Part shown: positions 57,455-64,000 of the stretch, piece by piece | Layout of the letters: each line of letters opens with the position of its first letter | Position numbering within the stretch: position 1 is the stretch's first letter | From: Halosolutus gelatinilyticus | Lineage (GTDB): Archaea > Halobacteriota > Halobacteria > Halobacteriales > Natrialbaceae | DNA: 64,000 nucleotides | Reading direction: 5' to 3' | Assembly (NCBI RefSeq): GCF_023028105.1 | Contig: NZ_CP095491.1 | Coordinates: 806,001 to 870,000 of the forward strand | Notes under the pieces: generated by a model | Database searches by the model: none | What the model was told of the DNA's origin: nothing | The model's input: only the letters and a program-made list of their open reading frames with translations | Program-made: the position numbers and the translations under genes

Positions 57455-57470
57455 TTTAGGCTCGCCTAAA
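57455..57470. promoter_or_regulatory. Iron box 1 (DtxR/SirR-type palindrome)
   Basis: TTTAGGC and GCCTAAA flank a 2-base centre (TC). The palindrome lies 5-20 bases upstream of the substrate-binding protein start codon, over the expected transcription start. It fits the kind of site bound by DtxR/Idr-type iron regulators in haloarchaea. Confidence 0.72.
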
Positions 57471-57490
57471 CGATCATAATACCTTCGTTT

Positions 57491-57506
57491 TTTAGGAGAG
57501 CCTAAA
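57491..57506. promoter_or_regulatory. Iron box 2 (DtxR/SirR-type palindrome)
   Basis: TTTAGG and CCTAAA flank a 4-base centre (AGAG). It shares the 16-bp length and outer half-sites of box 1 and lies 36 bases further upstream, on the far side of a GTATTATG TATA-like element. The pair brackets the core promoter. Confidence 0.65.
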
Positions 57507-57527
57507 CAAGAGAATTCCCGACCCGTC

Positions 57528-58541
57528 TCAGTACGGAGTGCCGCACCGCGGACACACCGGGGGCGCGCTCTTGGGTAGTGCGAGCTCGCACCGCGGACAT
57601 TCGCCCCCGTCGGCCGTCGTGACCTCCGCGACGACGTCGTCGGTGTGCTCTCGAATCGCCGCGACCGATCCGATCGCGTCGCCGCACTCGCCGTCGGGCG
57701 GTCCGTCGTCCAGGGCGGCAAGTGCGTACCGCGCGCGGTCGATCGCAAACGGTTCGTCTTCCGCGTCGACCATCGCCACGAGCCGATCGTCCGGAACCCC
57801 CGTCGGATCGACGCCCGTCCGAGCGAGCAATCCGAGGGCTTCGGCCGCGCGGCCGCGAACGTGCGTGCAGTCGTCACCGAGCCGTGCCGCGAGTTCGTCG
57901 ACGGCGTCGACCAGCGTCTTCGGATGCTCGCAACCGACCGCGACGATCGCCGTACAGAGGTGATACCGGACCAGTTCGTCCTCGTCGTCGAGGTGCTCGG
58001 CGAAAGTCGAAATCTGGTGGCACAACCGACCGGGATCGCCCAGCGCGACGTGTGCCAGCGCCTTCGCCAGTTTCTCCTTCACCTCCGGTTCGTCGAACGA
58101 GAGTCCGATACGGAGGTCGGCGAGCAGTTCGGGCGTGGCGACCTCCGCGGGGTGCTCGATCGCGACGTACCCGAGCGCTTCCGCAGTTCGCGATCGAACG
58201 TAGTAGAACTCGTCCGGGTCGGCGACCCGATCGGCCAGCGGGCCGACCGCGGCGACGACGGCGTCCGGGTTCCCCCTCGCGAGCGCGACGAACAGTTTCG
58301 CGGTCGTCAGGCGAACCGATCGGTCCTCGTCGGTCAGAAACCGGACGAAGCCGGGTGCGTACGGGCAGACTGTCGAGGGCTGGTCGTCGGCGATCGATCG
58401 GAGCGCACGGAGCAGTTGCTTTCGTCGTTCGGGTTCCGTCCGCAGAAACGCATCGAGGCACTCGCGGACATCCTCGGGCGTCCCCGCCTTGAGGTGCTCG
58501 GTCAGTTCGCGGATCGATGATGGATCGAGGGAGTCGTCCAT
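57528..58541 (-). CDS. HEAT-repeat protein with C-terminal zinc ribbon
   Basis: The 337-residue protein is built from about six HEAT-like helical repeats between residues 20 and 270 (for example RTAEALGYVAIEHPAEVATP, VRGRAAEALGLLARTG). The C-terminus has a short linker and a zinc ribbon (GECPRCELALPKSAPPVCPRCG). Such proteins act as scaffolds; no enzyme motif is visible. The partner is unknown. It lies upstream of the iron-regulated gene, transcribed in the same direction, but the iron boxes between them suggest separate promoters. Confidence 0.78.
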   Translation of the reverse strand: MDDSLDPSSIRELTEHLKAGTPEDVRECLDAFLRTEPERRKQLLRALRSIADDQPSTVCPYAPGFVRFLTDEDRSVRLTTAKLFVALARGNPDAVVAAVGPLADRVADPDEFYYVRSRTAEALGYVAIEHPAEVATPELLADLRIGLSFDEPEVKEKLAKALAHVALGDPGRLCHQISTFAEHLDDEDELVRYHLCTAIVAVGCEHPKTLVDAVDELAARLGDDCTHVRGRAAEALGLLARTGVDPTGVPDDRLVAMVDAEDEPFAIDRARYALAALDDGPPDGECGDAIGSVAAIREHTDDVVAEVTTADGGECPRCELALPKSAPPVCPRCGTPY

Positions 58542-58791
58542 GCTGTGTTGGCGTACCCAAGACGGAGTCTCACAGCGAGTCGAGAAAAACGTCCGGACCG
58601 ACGGACCCGGCGAACGACCGGCCGGAGAGCCGGACCAGTAACTCCCGAGCATCGTGTATGGCCGACCGTCGCGCGCGTTCCGGTGCGGACGCCGAATCAG
58701 CCGTTTTCGGGATCCGTTCGCCGTTCGGTCGTCGGCCCCAGTATCTTGCTCTCGGCGTGACGCTGAGCGGCTCAAGATACCGGTTGGAAAA

Positions 58792-59793
58792 TCACACGAC
58801 GGCCAGCCCCCGCGGCGCCTGCGTCTCGAAGTCCTCGTCCCACTCGATCGGAACGCGCTCCCAGCGATCGCCGAAGCTCTCGGTCGCGAACAGGCCGCGG
58901 TTGTTCGCCCCGTAGACGACGCCGTCCTCGCCGGCCGCGTCGAACACGGTCCGAACGACGCCCTCGCCCGTCGGCAGTCCGCGCCCGTCGAGGCGCTCCC
59001 AGCGATCGTCGCCGCGCTTCCGGTAGACGTACGATTCGGCTCGGCTCGCGGAGTGAGCGCTCGAGGCGCCGCGGGCGCTCGAGACGAGCACCGCGTCCGG
59101 ATCGGCGGCATCGGGGACGACGCTCCAGCAATAGCGGTGGTCGAGACCCTCTTGCGGGTGATCCCAGGACTCGCCGCCGTCGCGGCTGACGGCGAAGCCG
59201 TCGCCCGCCGCCGAGTAGACCAGCCCCTCGCGATCGGGGTGGGTCGCCAGGCTGTGGTTGTCCCAACGCGAGCCCGGCGGTCGCTCCCGCCAGGTCTCCC
59301 CGCCGTCGATGCTCAGCACGAACGCGCCGGCCTCGATGCCGACGTAGAGCCGATCGGGATCGAACGGGTCCACCGCCATCCAGCGGACGTGGTGGGTGTG
59401 CGGGCGCGGCGGGAAGAACCACTCCGATTCGGAGGGAAGGTCGGTCAGCCCCTCGAGACGGGTCCACGTGTCGCCGCCGTCTGCGGAGCGGGAGACGCGA
59501 CTCGGTTCGGTACCGACGTAGACGACGTCGGGGTCGCGGGGGCTGATCGCGACGCTCATCACGGCTTCGCTATCGATTCCCGTGTCGATCGGTTCGAACG
59601 TCTCGCCGCCGTCGCGGCTCCGGAAGAGTCCGTTCTCGAACGTTCCGACGAACGATCGATCGGGGCGTTCGGGGGACGCCGCGACGCACTCGAGGTCGTA
59701 CCCCTCGAGGGCGGCCGTCGTCTTCCATCCGTTCGTCGTCTCGCTCTCGAAAGCGAGGAGTCGATCGCGCATCGCGAGGTAGCCGATCGTCAT
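58792..59793 (-). CDS. BNR/sialidase-like beta-propeller protein
   Basis: The 333-residue protein repeats the BNR/Asp-box motif four times: SRDGGETF, SADGGDTW, SIDGGETW and SRDGGESW. It folds as a propeller of the Ycf48/sortilin kind. No signal peptide is visible, so it is probably cytoplasmic. The family rarely has enzymatic activity in this form; its role is unknown. It is flanked by a 250-base gap on the left and the aldehyde dehydrogenase gene on the right, both on the same strand. Confidence 0.85.
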   Translation of the reverse strand: MTIGYLAMRDRLLAFESETTNGWKTTAALEGYDLECVAASPERPDRSFVGTFENGLFRSRDGGETFEPIDTGIDSEAVMSVAISPRDPDVVYVGTEPSRVSRSADGGDTWTRLEGLTDLPSESEWFFPPRPHTHHVRWMAVDPFDPDRLYVGIEAGAFVLSIDGGETWRERPPGSRWDNHSLATHPDREGLVYSAAGDGFAVSRDGGESWDHPQEGLDHRYCWSVVPDAADPDAVLVSSARGASSAHSASRAESYVYRKRGDDRWERLDGRGLPTGEGVVRTVFDAAGEDGVVYGANNRGLFATESFGDRWERVPIEWDEDFETQAPRGLAVV

Positions 59794-59943
59794 ACCGGGT
59801 AGTACGGTGCCAGCGAAGAGAAGCGTTGTCCCGGCCGGTCGGTCGGGACGGCCGGTCGCCGATCGCGTTCCGAGCGACGATCGTCGCCGGTAAGAACGCG
59901 AGGAGTCGGGGTGACGCCGGCGAAAACGGGCGATCGGGCTCGG

Positions 59944-61521
59944 TCAGTCGTCCCCGGTCGTGATGTCGGCCGACAGCCCCTGGGCCATCTCGATGTCCGT
60001 CGAGTTGTTGAGGGTGAAGGCGGTGCGCTCGGTGACGGCTTCGATGACTTCGCGCGCGGAGGGATAGCCGTTGCCGGACTGCTTCACGCCGCCGAACGGC
60101 AGGTGGACCTCGGCGCCGATGCAGGGCAGGTTCGCGTACGCCAGCCCGATCTCCGCCTCGTCTCGGAACCGGTGGATCTTCCGGTAGTCCTCGGAGATGA
60201 TCGCGCCGGCCAGCCCGTAGTTCGTGTCGTTGTGGATCTCCAGCGCGCGATCCATGCCACCCGAGTACTTCAGCAGGGCGACGTGGGGGCCGAAACACTC
60301 CTCTTTCAGGCAGCGCAGGTCGGGATCGTAGTCGATCTCGTAGACGAACGGGCCGACCCAGTGACCGTTCGCGAAGCTGCCGCTTCGCTCACCATCGGCG
60401 GCAGCAGCCGCCCCGTCCTCGTGGCCCGCCGGAATCTCCTCGTCGCCGAGTTTCGCTCGATCGACGAGTACCTCGGCGCCTTCCTCCCGCGCGAGTTCGT
60501 TGTGCCGGTGGATCTTCTCGACGTGGTCGGCCTCGATCGCGGGCCCCATGAACGTGTCCTCGTCGAGGGGGTCGCCCACGGTGACGTCCTCGGCGATGTC
60601 GACGAAGCGCTCCGTGAACTCGTCGTAGACGTCCTCGTGAACGATCAGGCGCTCGCTCGAGACGCAGCGCTGGCCGGTCGTCTTGAAACTCGACATCACG
60701 GCCGAGTGGACGGCCACGTCGAGGTCGGCGTCGTCGGCGACGATGATGCCGTTCTTGCCGCCCATCTCGCAGGCCGCGAGCTTGCCGGGTTCGCCGCCGA
60801 CCTTGCTCGCGATCTCGTGGCCGACCTCCGCCGAGCCGGTAAAGAGGACGGTGTCGACGCGCTCGTCGTCGGTGATCGCCGCGCCGGCGTCGCCGAAGCC
60901 CTGAATCATGTTGAACACGCCGTCGGGAACCCCGGCGTCCGCGAACATCTCGGCGATGATCTGGCCGCACCACGGCGTCTGCTCGGCCGGCTTCCAGACG
61001 ACCGTGTTCCCCTCGACCAGCGCGATCGCCATGTGCCAGAACGGGATCGCGACAGGGAAGTTCCACGGCGTGACGCAGCCGACGACGCCGCGGGGTTTGC
61101 GTCGCATGTACGCATCCTTGCTGGCGATCTCGCTCGGGATCACGTCGCCGTGGGGGTGGCGGGCGTTTGCCGCGGCCCACTCGACCATGTGGTACGCCTC
61201 GATGACGTCGGCTCTCCCCTCAGAGATCTCCTTACCGCACTCCTTGGTGACGATCTCGCCCAGTTCCTCGGTGCGGTCGCGCAGTTCGTGGTAGATGTCC
61301 CAGAGGTACTCCGCCCGATCGATGTGGGAGAGCGATCGCCACTCGTCGACGGCGTCTTCGGCGGCCGCGAGCGCCGCGTCGACGTCCGTCGCGGTGGCGC
61401 GCCGGAACCGCGCGAGCTCCTCGCCGGTCGCCGGGTTCTCGCTCGCGAACGTCTCGGATCCGCTCCCGTCGGTCCACTCGCCGCCGATGTGGTGGCCGTA
61501 CACCTGTCGTTGCTGGCTCAT
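59944..61521 (-). CDS. Aldehyde dehydrogenase, probable pyrroline-5-carboxylate dehydrogenase
   Basis: The 525-residue NAD(P)-dependent enzyme has the ALDH motifs VTPWNFPVAIPFWHMA, the FTGSAEVG cofactor loop, the Glu in ACEMGGKNG, and the catalytic Cys in TTGQRCVSSERL near residue 290. It lies next to a proline dehydrogenase and a Bat regulator, so I suggest that it oxidises pyrroline-5-carboxylate to glutamate. I chose the ATG at 61521 because CCGTTATTC lies about 24-32 bases upstream. Other aldehydes remain possible. Confidence 0.9.
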   Translation of the reverse strand: MSQQRQVYGHHIGGEWTDGSGSETFASENPATGEELARFRRATATDVDAALAAAEDAVDEWRSLSHIDRAEYLWDIYHELRDRTEELGEIVTKECGKEISEGRADVIEAYHMVEWAAANARHPHGDVIPSEIASKDAYMRRKPRGVVGCVTPWNFPVAIPFWHMAIALVEGNTVVWKPAEQTPWCGQIIAEMFADAGVPDGVFNMIQGFGDAGAAITDDERVDTVLFTGSAEVGHEIASKVGGEPGKLAACEMGGKNGIIVADDADLDVAVHSAVMSSFKTTGQRCVSSERLIVHEDVYDEFTERFVDIAEDVTVGDPLDEDTFMGPAIEADHVEKIHRHNELAREEGAEVLVDRAKLGDEEIPAGHEDGAAAAADGERSGSFANGHWVGPFVYEIDYDPDLRCLKEECFGPHVALLKYSGGMDRALEIHNDTNYGLAGAIISEDYRKIHRFRDEAEIGLAYANLPCIGAEVHLPFGGVKQSGNGYPSAREVIEAVTERTAFTLNNSTDIEMAQGLSADITTGDD

Positions 61522-61619
61522 GGGAAGCGGTTGGGTCGTCGGCGCCGAATAACGGGACCCGTCCATGGGAGGGTGGTGCTTCGTGAACCACGAACTACTT
61601 GCCTCCGTACTAGTAGAGA

Positions 61620-62360
61620 ATGGCAATGAACGTGAGTGGGCCACTCCACGGCACGCGGCTGACGCTGGATCTGTGGCATCCGAACTGCTGGGCGATCGAA
61701 TCGACCGACCGAGTCGGCGGGGGCATCCTCGCACACGCGATATACACGGCGCCGACGACCGAGGGGGAATCGGTCAACGGCCTGTTCACCGCGTTCGGAG
61801 AGACGACCACCGAAGTCGAGACGCTGCTGGAGGAGATCTGCGAGTCGCCGCTGGCGGGCGAGGTACTGGAACTCCAGGAACGGTTCGGGCGCAGACAGCC
61901 CTCGTCGCTTCCGGGAAACGTCGTCACGGAGTTCTTCCTCGAGTACGACCCCCAGGACATGCTCTGTCCGACGCTGCTCGAGTACGGCTTCGTCCACAGC
62001 GCGCCCGTCCGAATCGAGGACGGTCGGGAGTACTGGGAAGTCTGTTTCGCCGGCGATCGGGACGAAATCGAGACCGCGATCGACGGCGTTCGCGCCGACA
62101 GCGGCGCCGAAGTCTCGGTCGAAACCATCACGAGCACGCCTGCGGGGGAATCCGAGCGCAAGCGGCGAATGGATGCGCTCACCGGCACCCAGCGCCGGGT
62201 GTTCGAACTCGCGCGCAAACGGGGGTACTACCAGTGGCCCCGCGGCGTCTCGACCCGCGAACTCGCGAGCGAACTCGACATCTCCAAGACGACGCTGCTC
62301 GACCACCTGCGAAAGGCCGAGTCGAAACTCCTCGATCCCGACGGCGTCGGCCCCGCGTGA
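61620..62360 (+). CDS. Bat-type HTH regulator, probably of proline catabolism
   Basis: The 246-residue protein has the Bat-family N-terminal sensor and a C-terminal HTH_10 domain (GTQRRVFELARKRGYYQWPR, with the helix-turn-helix TRELASELDISKTTLLDHLR). It starts with ATG at 61620 or 61626 (MAMN). It is divergent from the aldehyde dehydrogenase gene (98 bases) and convergent with the proline dehydrogenase gene. Its position strongly suggests that it controls one or both, possibly in response to proline. Confidence 0.92.
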   Translation: MAMNVSGPLHGTRLTLDLWHPNCWAIESTDRVGGGILAHAIYTAPTTEGESVNGLFTAFGETTTEVETLLEEICESPLAGEVLELQERFGRRQPSSLPGNVVTEFFLEYDPQDMLCPTLLEYGFVHSAPVRIEDGREYWEVCFAGDRDEIETAIDGVRADSGAEVSVETITSTPAGESERKRRMDALTGTQRRVFELARKRGYYQWPRGVSTRELASELDISKTTLLDHLRKAESKLLDPDGVGPA

Positions 62361-62361
62361 T

Positions 62362-63195
62362 CTAGCTCAGCACGGCTCGAAGGGCGAACAGGGCGTTCTC
62401 CTTGCGTTCGCGCACTCGGCGGTAGAAGTAGGACAGCCACTTCGGCCCGTACGGGACGTACTGGTACACGTCGTGGTCCGCGGCGAGGTCGCGCTGGGCG
62501 TCCTCGCGAACGCCCATGAGTAGCTGAAACTCGAAGGAAGCGTCGTGCTCCGCGGCGAGTCGCTCGACGTACTCGATCACCTCGGGATCGTGGCTGCCGA
62601 CGGCGATGCCGCCGTCGAACGTCTCGAAGGCGACCGCGAGCAGGTCGCGGTAGGCCTCGTTCACCCGTTCTTTCTTCTTGTACGCGACGCTCGCCGGTTC
62701 GTCGTACGCGCCCTTGACGAACCGTACCTTCCCGGGGACGCCCGCCAGTCGCTCGGCGTCCTCACGCGTTCGCTTCAGGTTCGCCTGGACGCAGACGCCG
62801 ACGTTTCCGTCGGTCTTGCGCGCGTGGTGTACGAACGCGTCGAGCGTGACGTCCGTCGTCGTGTGGTCTTCCATGTCGATCCAGACGAAAACGTCGCGTT
62901 CGGTCCCCGCCTCGACGATCCGATCGAGGTGGGACAGGAAGACGTCGTCGCCGAGGTCGAGACCGATCTGCGAGGGTTTCACCGAGACGCAACAGTCGAG
63001 ATCGTTCCTATCGATCGCTTCGATCAGTTCGACGTAGGCGTCGGCGTCGGCGGCAGCCTCGGCCGGATCGTCGTAGTGTTCGCCGAGCAGGTTCAGAATT
63101 CCCGCGACGCCGTCCCCGTTGAGGGTTTCGACGTGCGACAGCGCCCCCGCCTGGTCCTCGGCGGCGACGAAATCGTTCGCGACTGGAAGGAGCAT
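62362..63195 (-). CDS. Proline dehydrogenase
   Basis: The 277-residue flavoprotein oxidises proline to pyrroline-5-carboxylate. It has the PRODH beta-barrel blocks DVFVWIDMEDHTTTDVTLDA, VRFVKGAYDEP and YVPYGPKWLSYFYRRVRERK, the last with the Arg pair that binds the proline carboxylate. It is a mono-functional form (PutA fused in many bacteria). The ATG at 63195 precedes MLLPVANDFVAAED, where the real protein begins. Its stop (62362) lies two bases from the convergent regulator's stop. Confidence 0.93.
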   Translation of the reverse strand: MLLPVANDFVAAEDQAGALSHVETLNGDGVAGILNLLGEHYDDPAEAAADADAYVELIEAIDRNDLDCCVSVKPSQIGLDLGDDVFLSHLDRIVEAGTERDVFVWIDMEDHTTTDVTLDAFVHHARKTDGNVGVCVQANLKRTREDAERLAGVPGKVRFVKGAYDEPASVAYKKKERVNEAYRDLLAVAFETFDGGIAVGSHDPEVIEYVERLAAEHDASFEFQLLMGVREDAQRDLAADHDVYQYVPYGPKWLSYFYRRVRERKENALFALRAVLS

Positions 63196-63512
63196 GGGGA
63201 GACGATCGTACCGAGAGCGGGTAAACGGACACCCGACCATAGACGCCTTCGCGACGGCATCGCGGACTCGCCCCAGCCGCAAGCGGGACAGATGAGGCGG
63301 CCGCCGCCGGTGATCATGGTCGTTCCGCGCTTCAGACAGCCGATCGCGTCGGGTAGTGAGTTGTGGTCGGTCATCAGTGGGTGCCACCCGCGGTCGGATC
63401 GGGTGACGTACCAGAGAGTCAGCGGCGCGACGAGCATAGATCGCGCCCCCACCATGGGCGGGGGCGCTGACGAACGACCGCGAGAAATCCGGGCGGGATC
63501 GGCGCGCGCCGA
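63196..63512. other. Interval between proline dehydrogenase and uvrA
   Basis: No gene is strongly supported. The minus strand has a small frame starting at 63374 with one CPACGW zinc-knuckle pair, but the second pair is missing and the rest is Arg/Ser-rich. A GCCCCCACC-ATG-GGCGGGGGC hairpin-like repeat lies around 63446-63467. Confidence 0.35.
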
Positions 63513-64000
63513 TCAGTCGTCGTCCATCGGCGCCGTCACGGGCTCGACGCGCTCGCCGCGCGGGCCGTCGAGGTCGACGTCCGGGAGCAGGTCGCGGAGA
63601 TACCGCCCGGTGTGAGAGTCCTCGAGCCGCGCGACGTCCTCGGGCGTGCCGGTTGCGACGACCTCGCCGCCGTTCTCGCCGCCCTCGGGGCCGAGGTCGA
63701 TGACCCGATCGGCGTTCTTCACGAGGTCGAGTTCGTGCTCGATGACGACGACGGTGTTGCCGTTGTCGGTCAGCCGGTGGAGCACCTCGATGAGCTTGCG
63801 CTCGTCCTCGTGGTGCAGTCCCGTGGTGGGTTCGTCGAGCAGGTAGAGCGTCTCGCCGGAGTCTTTCTTCCCTAACTCCTCGGCGAGTTTGATGCGCTGG
63901 GCCTCGCCGCCGGAGAGCGTCGTCGAGGGTTGGCCGAGCGTCATGTAGTCGAGGCCGACGTCCTTCAGGAGCTTCAGGCGACGCCGGATCTGCGAGTTCG
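63513..64000 (-). CDS. uvrA: C-terminal part of UvrA (excinuclease ABC subunit A)
   Basis: The frame enters at the right edge and ends at the TGA at 63513, so about 160 C-terminal residues are visible. It has the ABC signature [16 protein letters not shown], Walker B ([19 protein letters not shown]) and the H-loop ([20 protein letters not shown]), as in the second ATPase of UvrA. UvrA finds bulky DNA lesions and loads UvrB. The short tail is acidic, as in other haloarchaea. Confidence 0.96.
   Translation of the reverse strand, partial: NSQIRRRLKLLKDVGLDYMTLGQPSTTLSGGEAQRIKLAEELGKKDSGETLYLLDEPTTGLHHEDERKLIEVLHRLTDNGNTVVVIEHELDLVKNADRVIDLGPEGGENGGEVVATGTPEDVARLEDSHTGRYLRDLLPDVDLDGPRGERVEPVTAPMDDD

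Noticed and set aside
63093-63374. A minus-strand frame with a single CPACGW zinc knuckle
   Set aside because: The second Cys pair is missing, the rest is Arg/Ser-rich, and it overlaps the start of the proline dehydrogenase gene. No promoter was seen.

Overview
The window is chromosomal DNA from a halophilic archaeon (class Halobacteria). The evidence is very GC-rich coding sequence, strongly acidic proteins, archaeal-type information genes (EF-1 alpha, S10, S24e, S27ae, a Kae1-Bud32 fusion, archaeal ProS), TATA boxes sitting about 25-30 bases upstream of many start codons (leaderless transcripts), Bat-type HTH regulators and Tat-dependent lipoproteins. The frequent CGATCG hexamer suggests a Natrialbales-like genome, but that is only a guess. 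Most of the window is ordinary core and conserved accessory chromosome. There is no CRISPR array, prophage or intact insertion sequence.

Layout. 1-1470: the tail of a disordered repeat protein, a broken DUF123 gene and an AhpD-like protein. 1655-14962 (mostly minus): glutamate synthase, prolyl-tRNA synthetase, a quinone oxidoreductase, Nudix, CBS, tRNA-Ala, rhomboid, and the tuf-rpsJ pair. 15503-24657: a Tat-exported propeller, an ACT protein/homoserine dehydrogenase operon, a NifU-like protein, a secreted LVIVD protein, a ROK kinase, a stress protein, an SDR and a GlpA-like dehydrogenase. 24765-31342: a response regulator, isochorismatase-like and geranylgeranyl reductase-like enzymes, several very small conserved proteins, and a TetR-MATE pair with a perfect 20-bp operator. 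31405-34227: a three-gene lipoprotein-permease-ATPase ABC operon. 34461-36994: small and membrane proteins. 36995-38714: an A+T-rich, rearranged stretch holding the 3' stump of a peptide-ABC ATPase and an orphan DUF1028 gene. 39042-46774: MutS, tRNA-binding protein, ThiD, MBL hydrolase, AIR-synthase-like protein and a MOT1 molybdate/sulfate transporter.

46812-47388 encodes a 36-residue acidic microprotein overlapping a PIN-like gene. 47404-48654 is an ArsR-ArsM arsenic pair with a candidate operator. 48837-53159 holds RdgB, Gfo/Idh, SurE, a Bat regulator and a pyroglutamyl-peptidase remnant. 53160-55408 is the Kae1-Bud32, S27ae, S24e block, with the two ribosomal genes flanked by 33-base inverted repeats. 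56254-57506 is a siderophore-type binding protein under two iron-box palindromes. 59944-63195 is a proline-catabolism cluster (aldehyde dehydrogenase, Bat regulator, proline dehydrogenase). The right edge is the 3' end of uvrA.

The most interesting signals are regulatory and architectural: the TetR palindrome, the paired iron boxes, helically phased repeats upstream of gltB, an ACT protein coupled to an ACT-less homoserine dehydrogenase behind a possible short upstream ORF, the microprotein/PIN pair, and three gene remnants (DUF123, DppF-type ATPase, pyroglutamyl peptidase). I did not find a clearly novel multi-gene defence or biosynthetic system.
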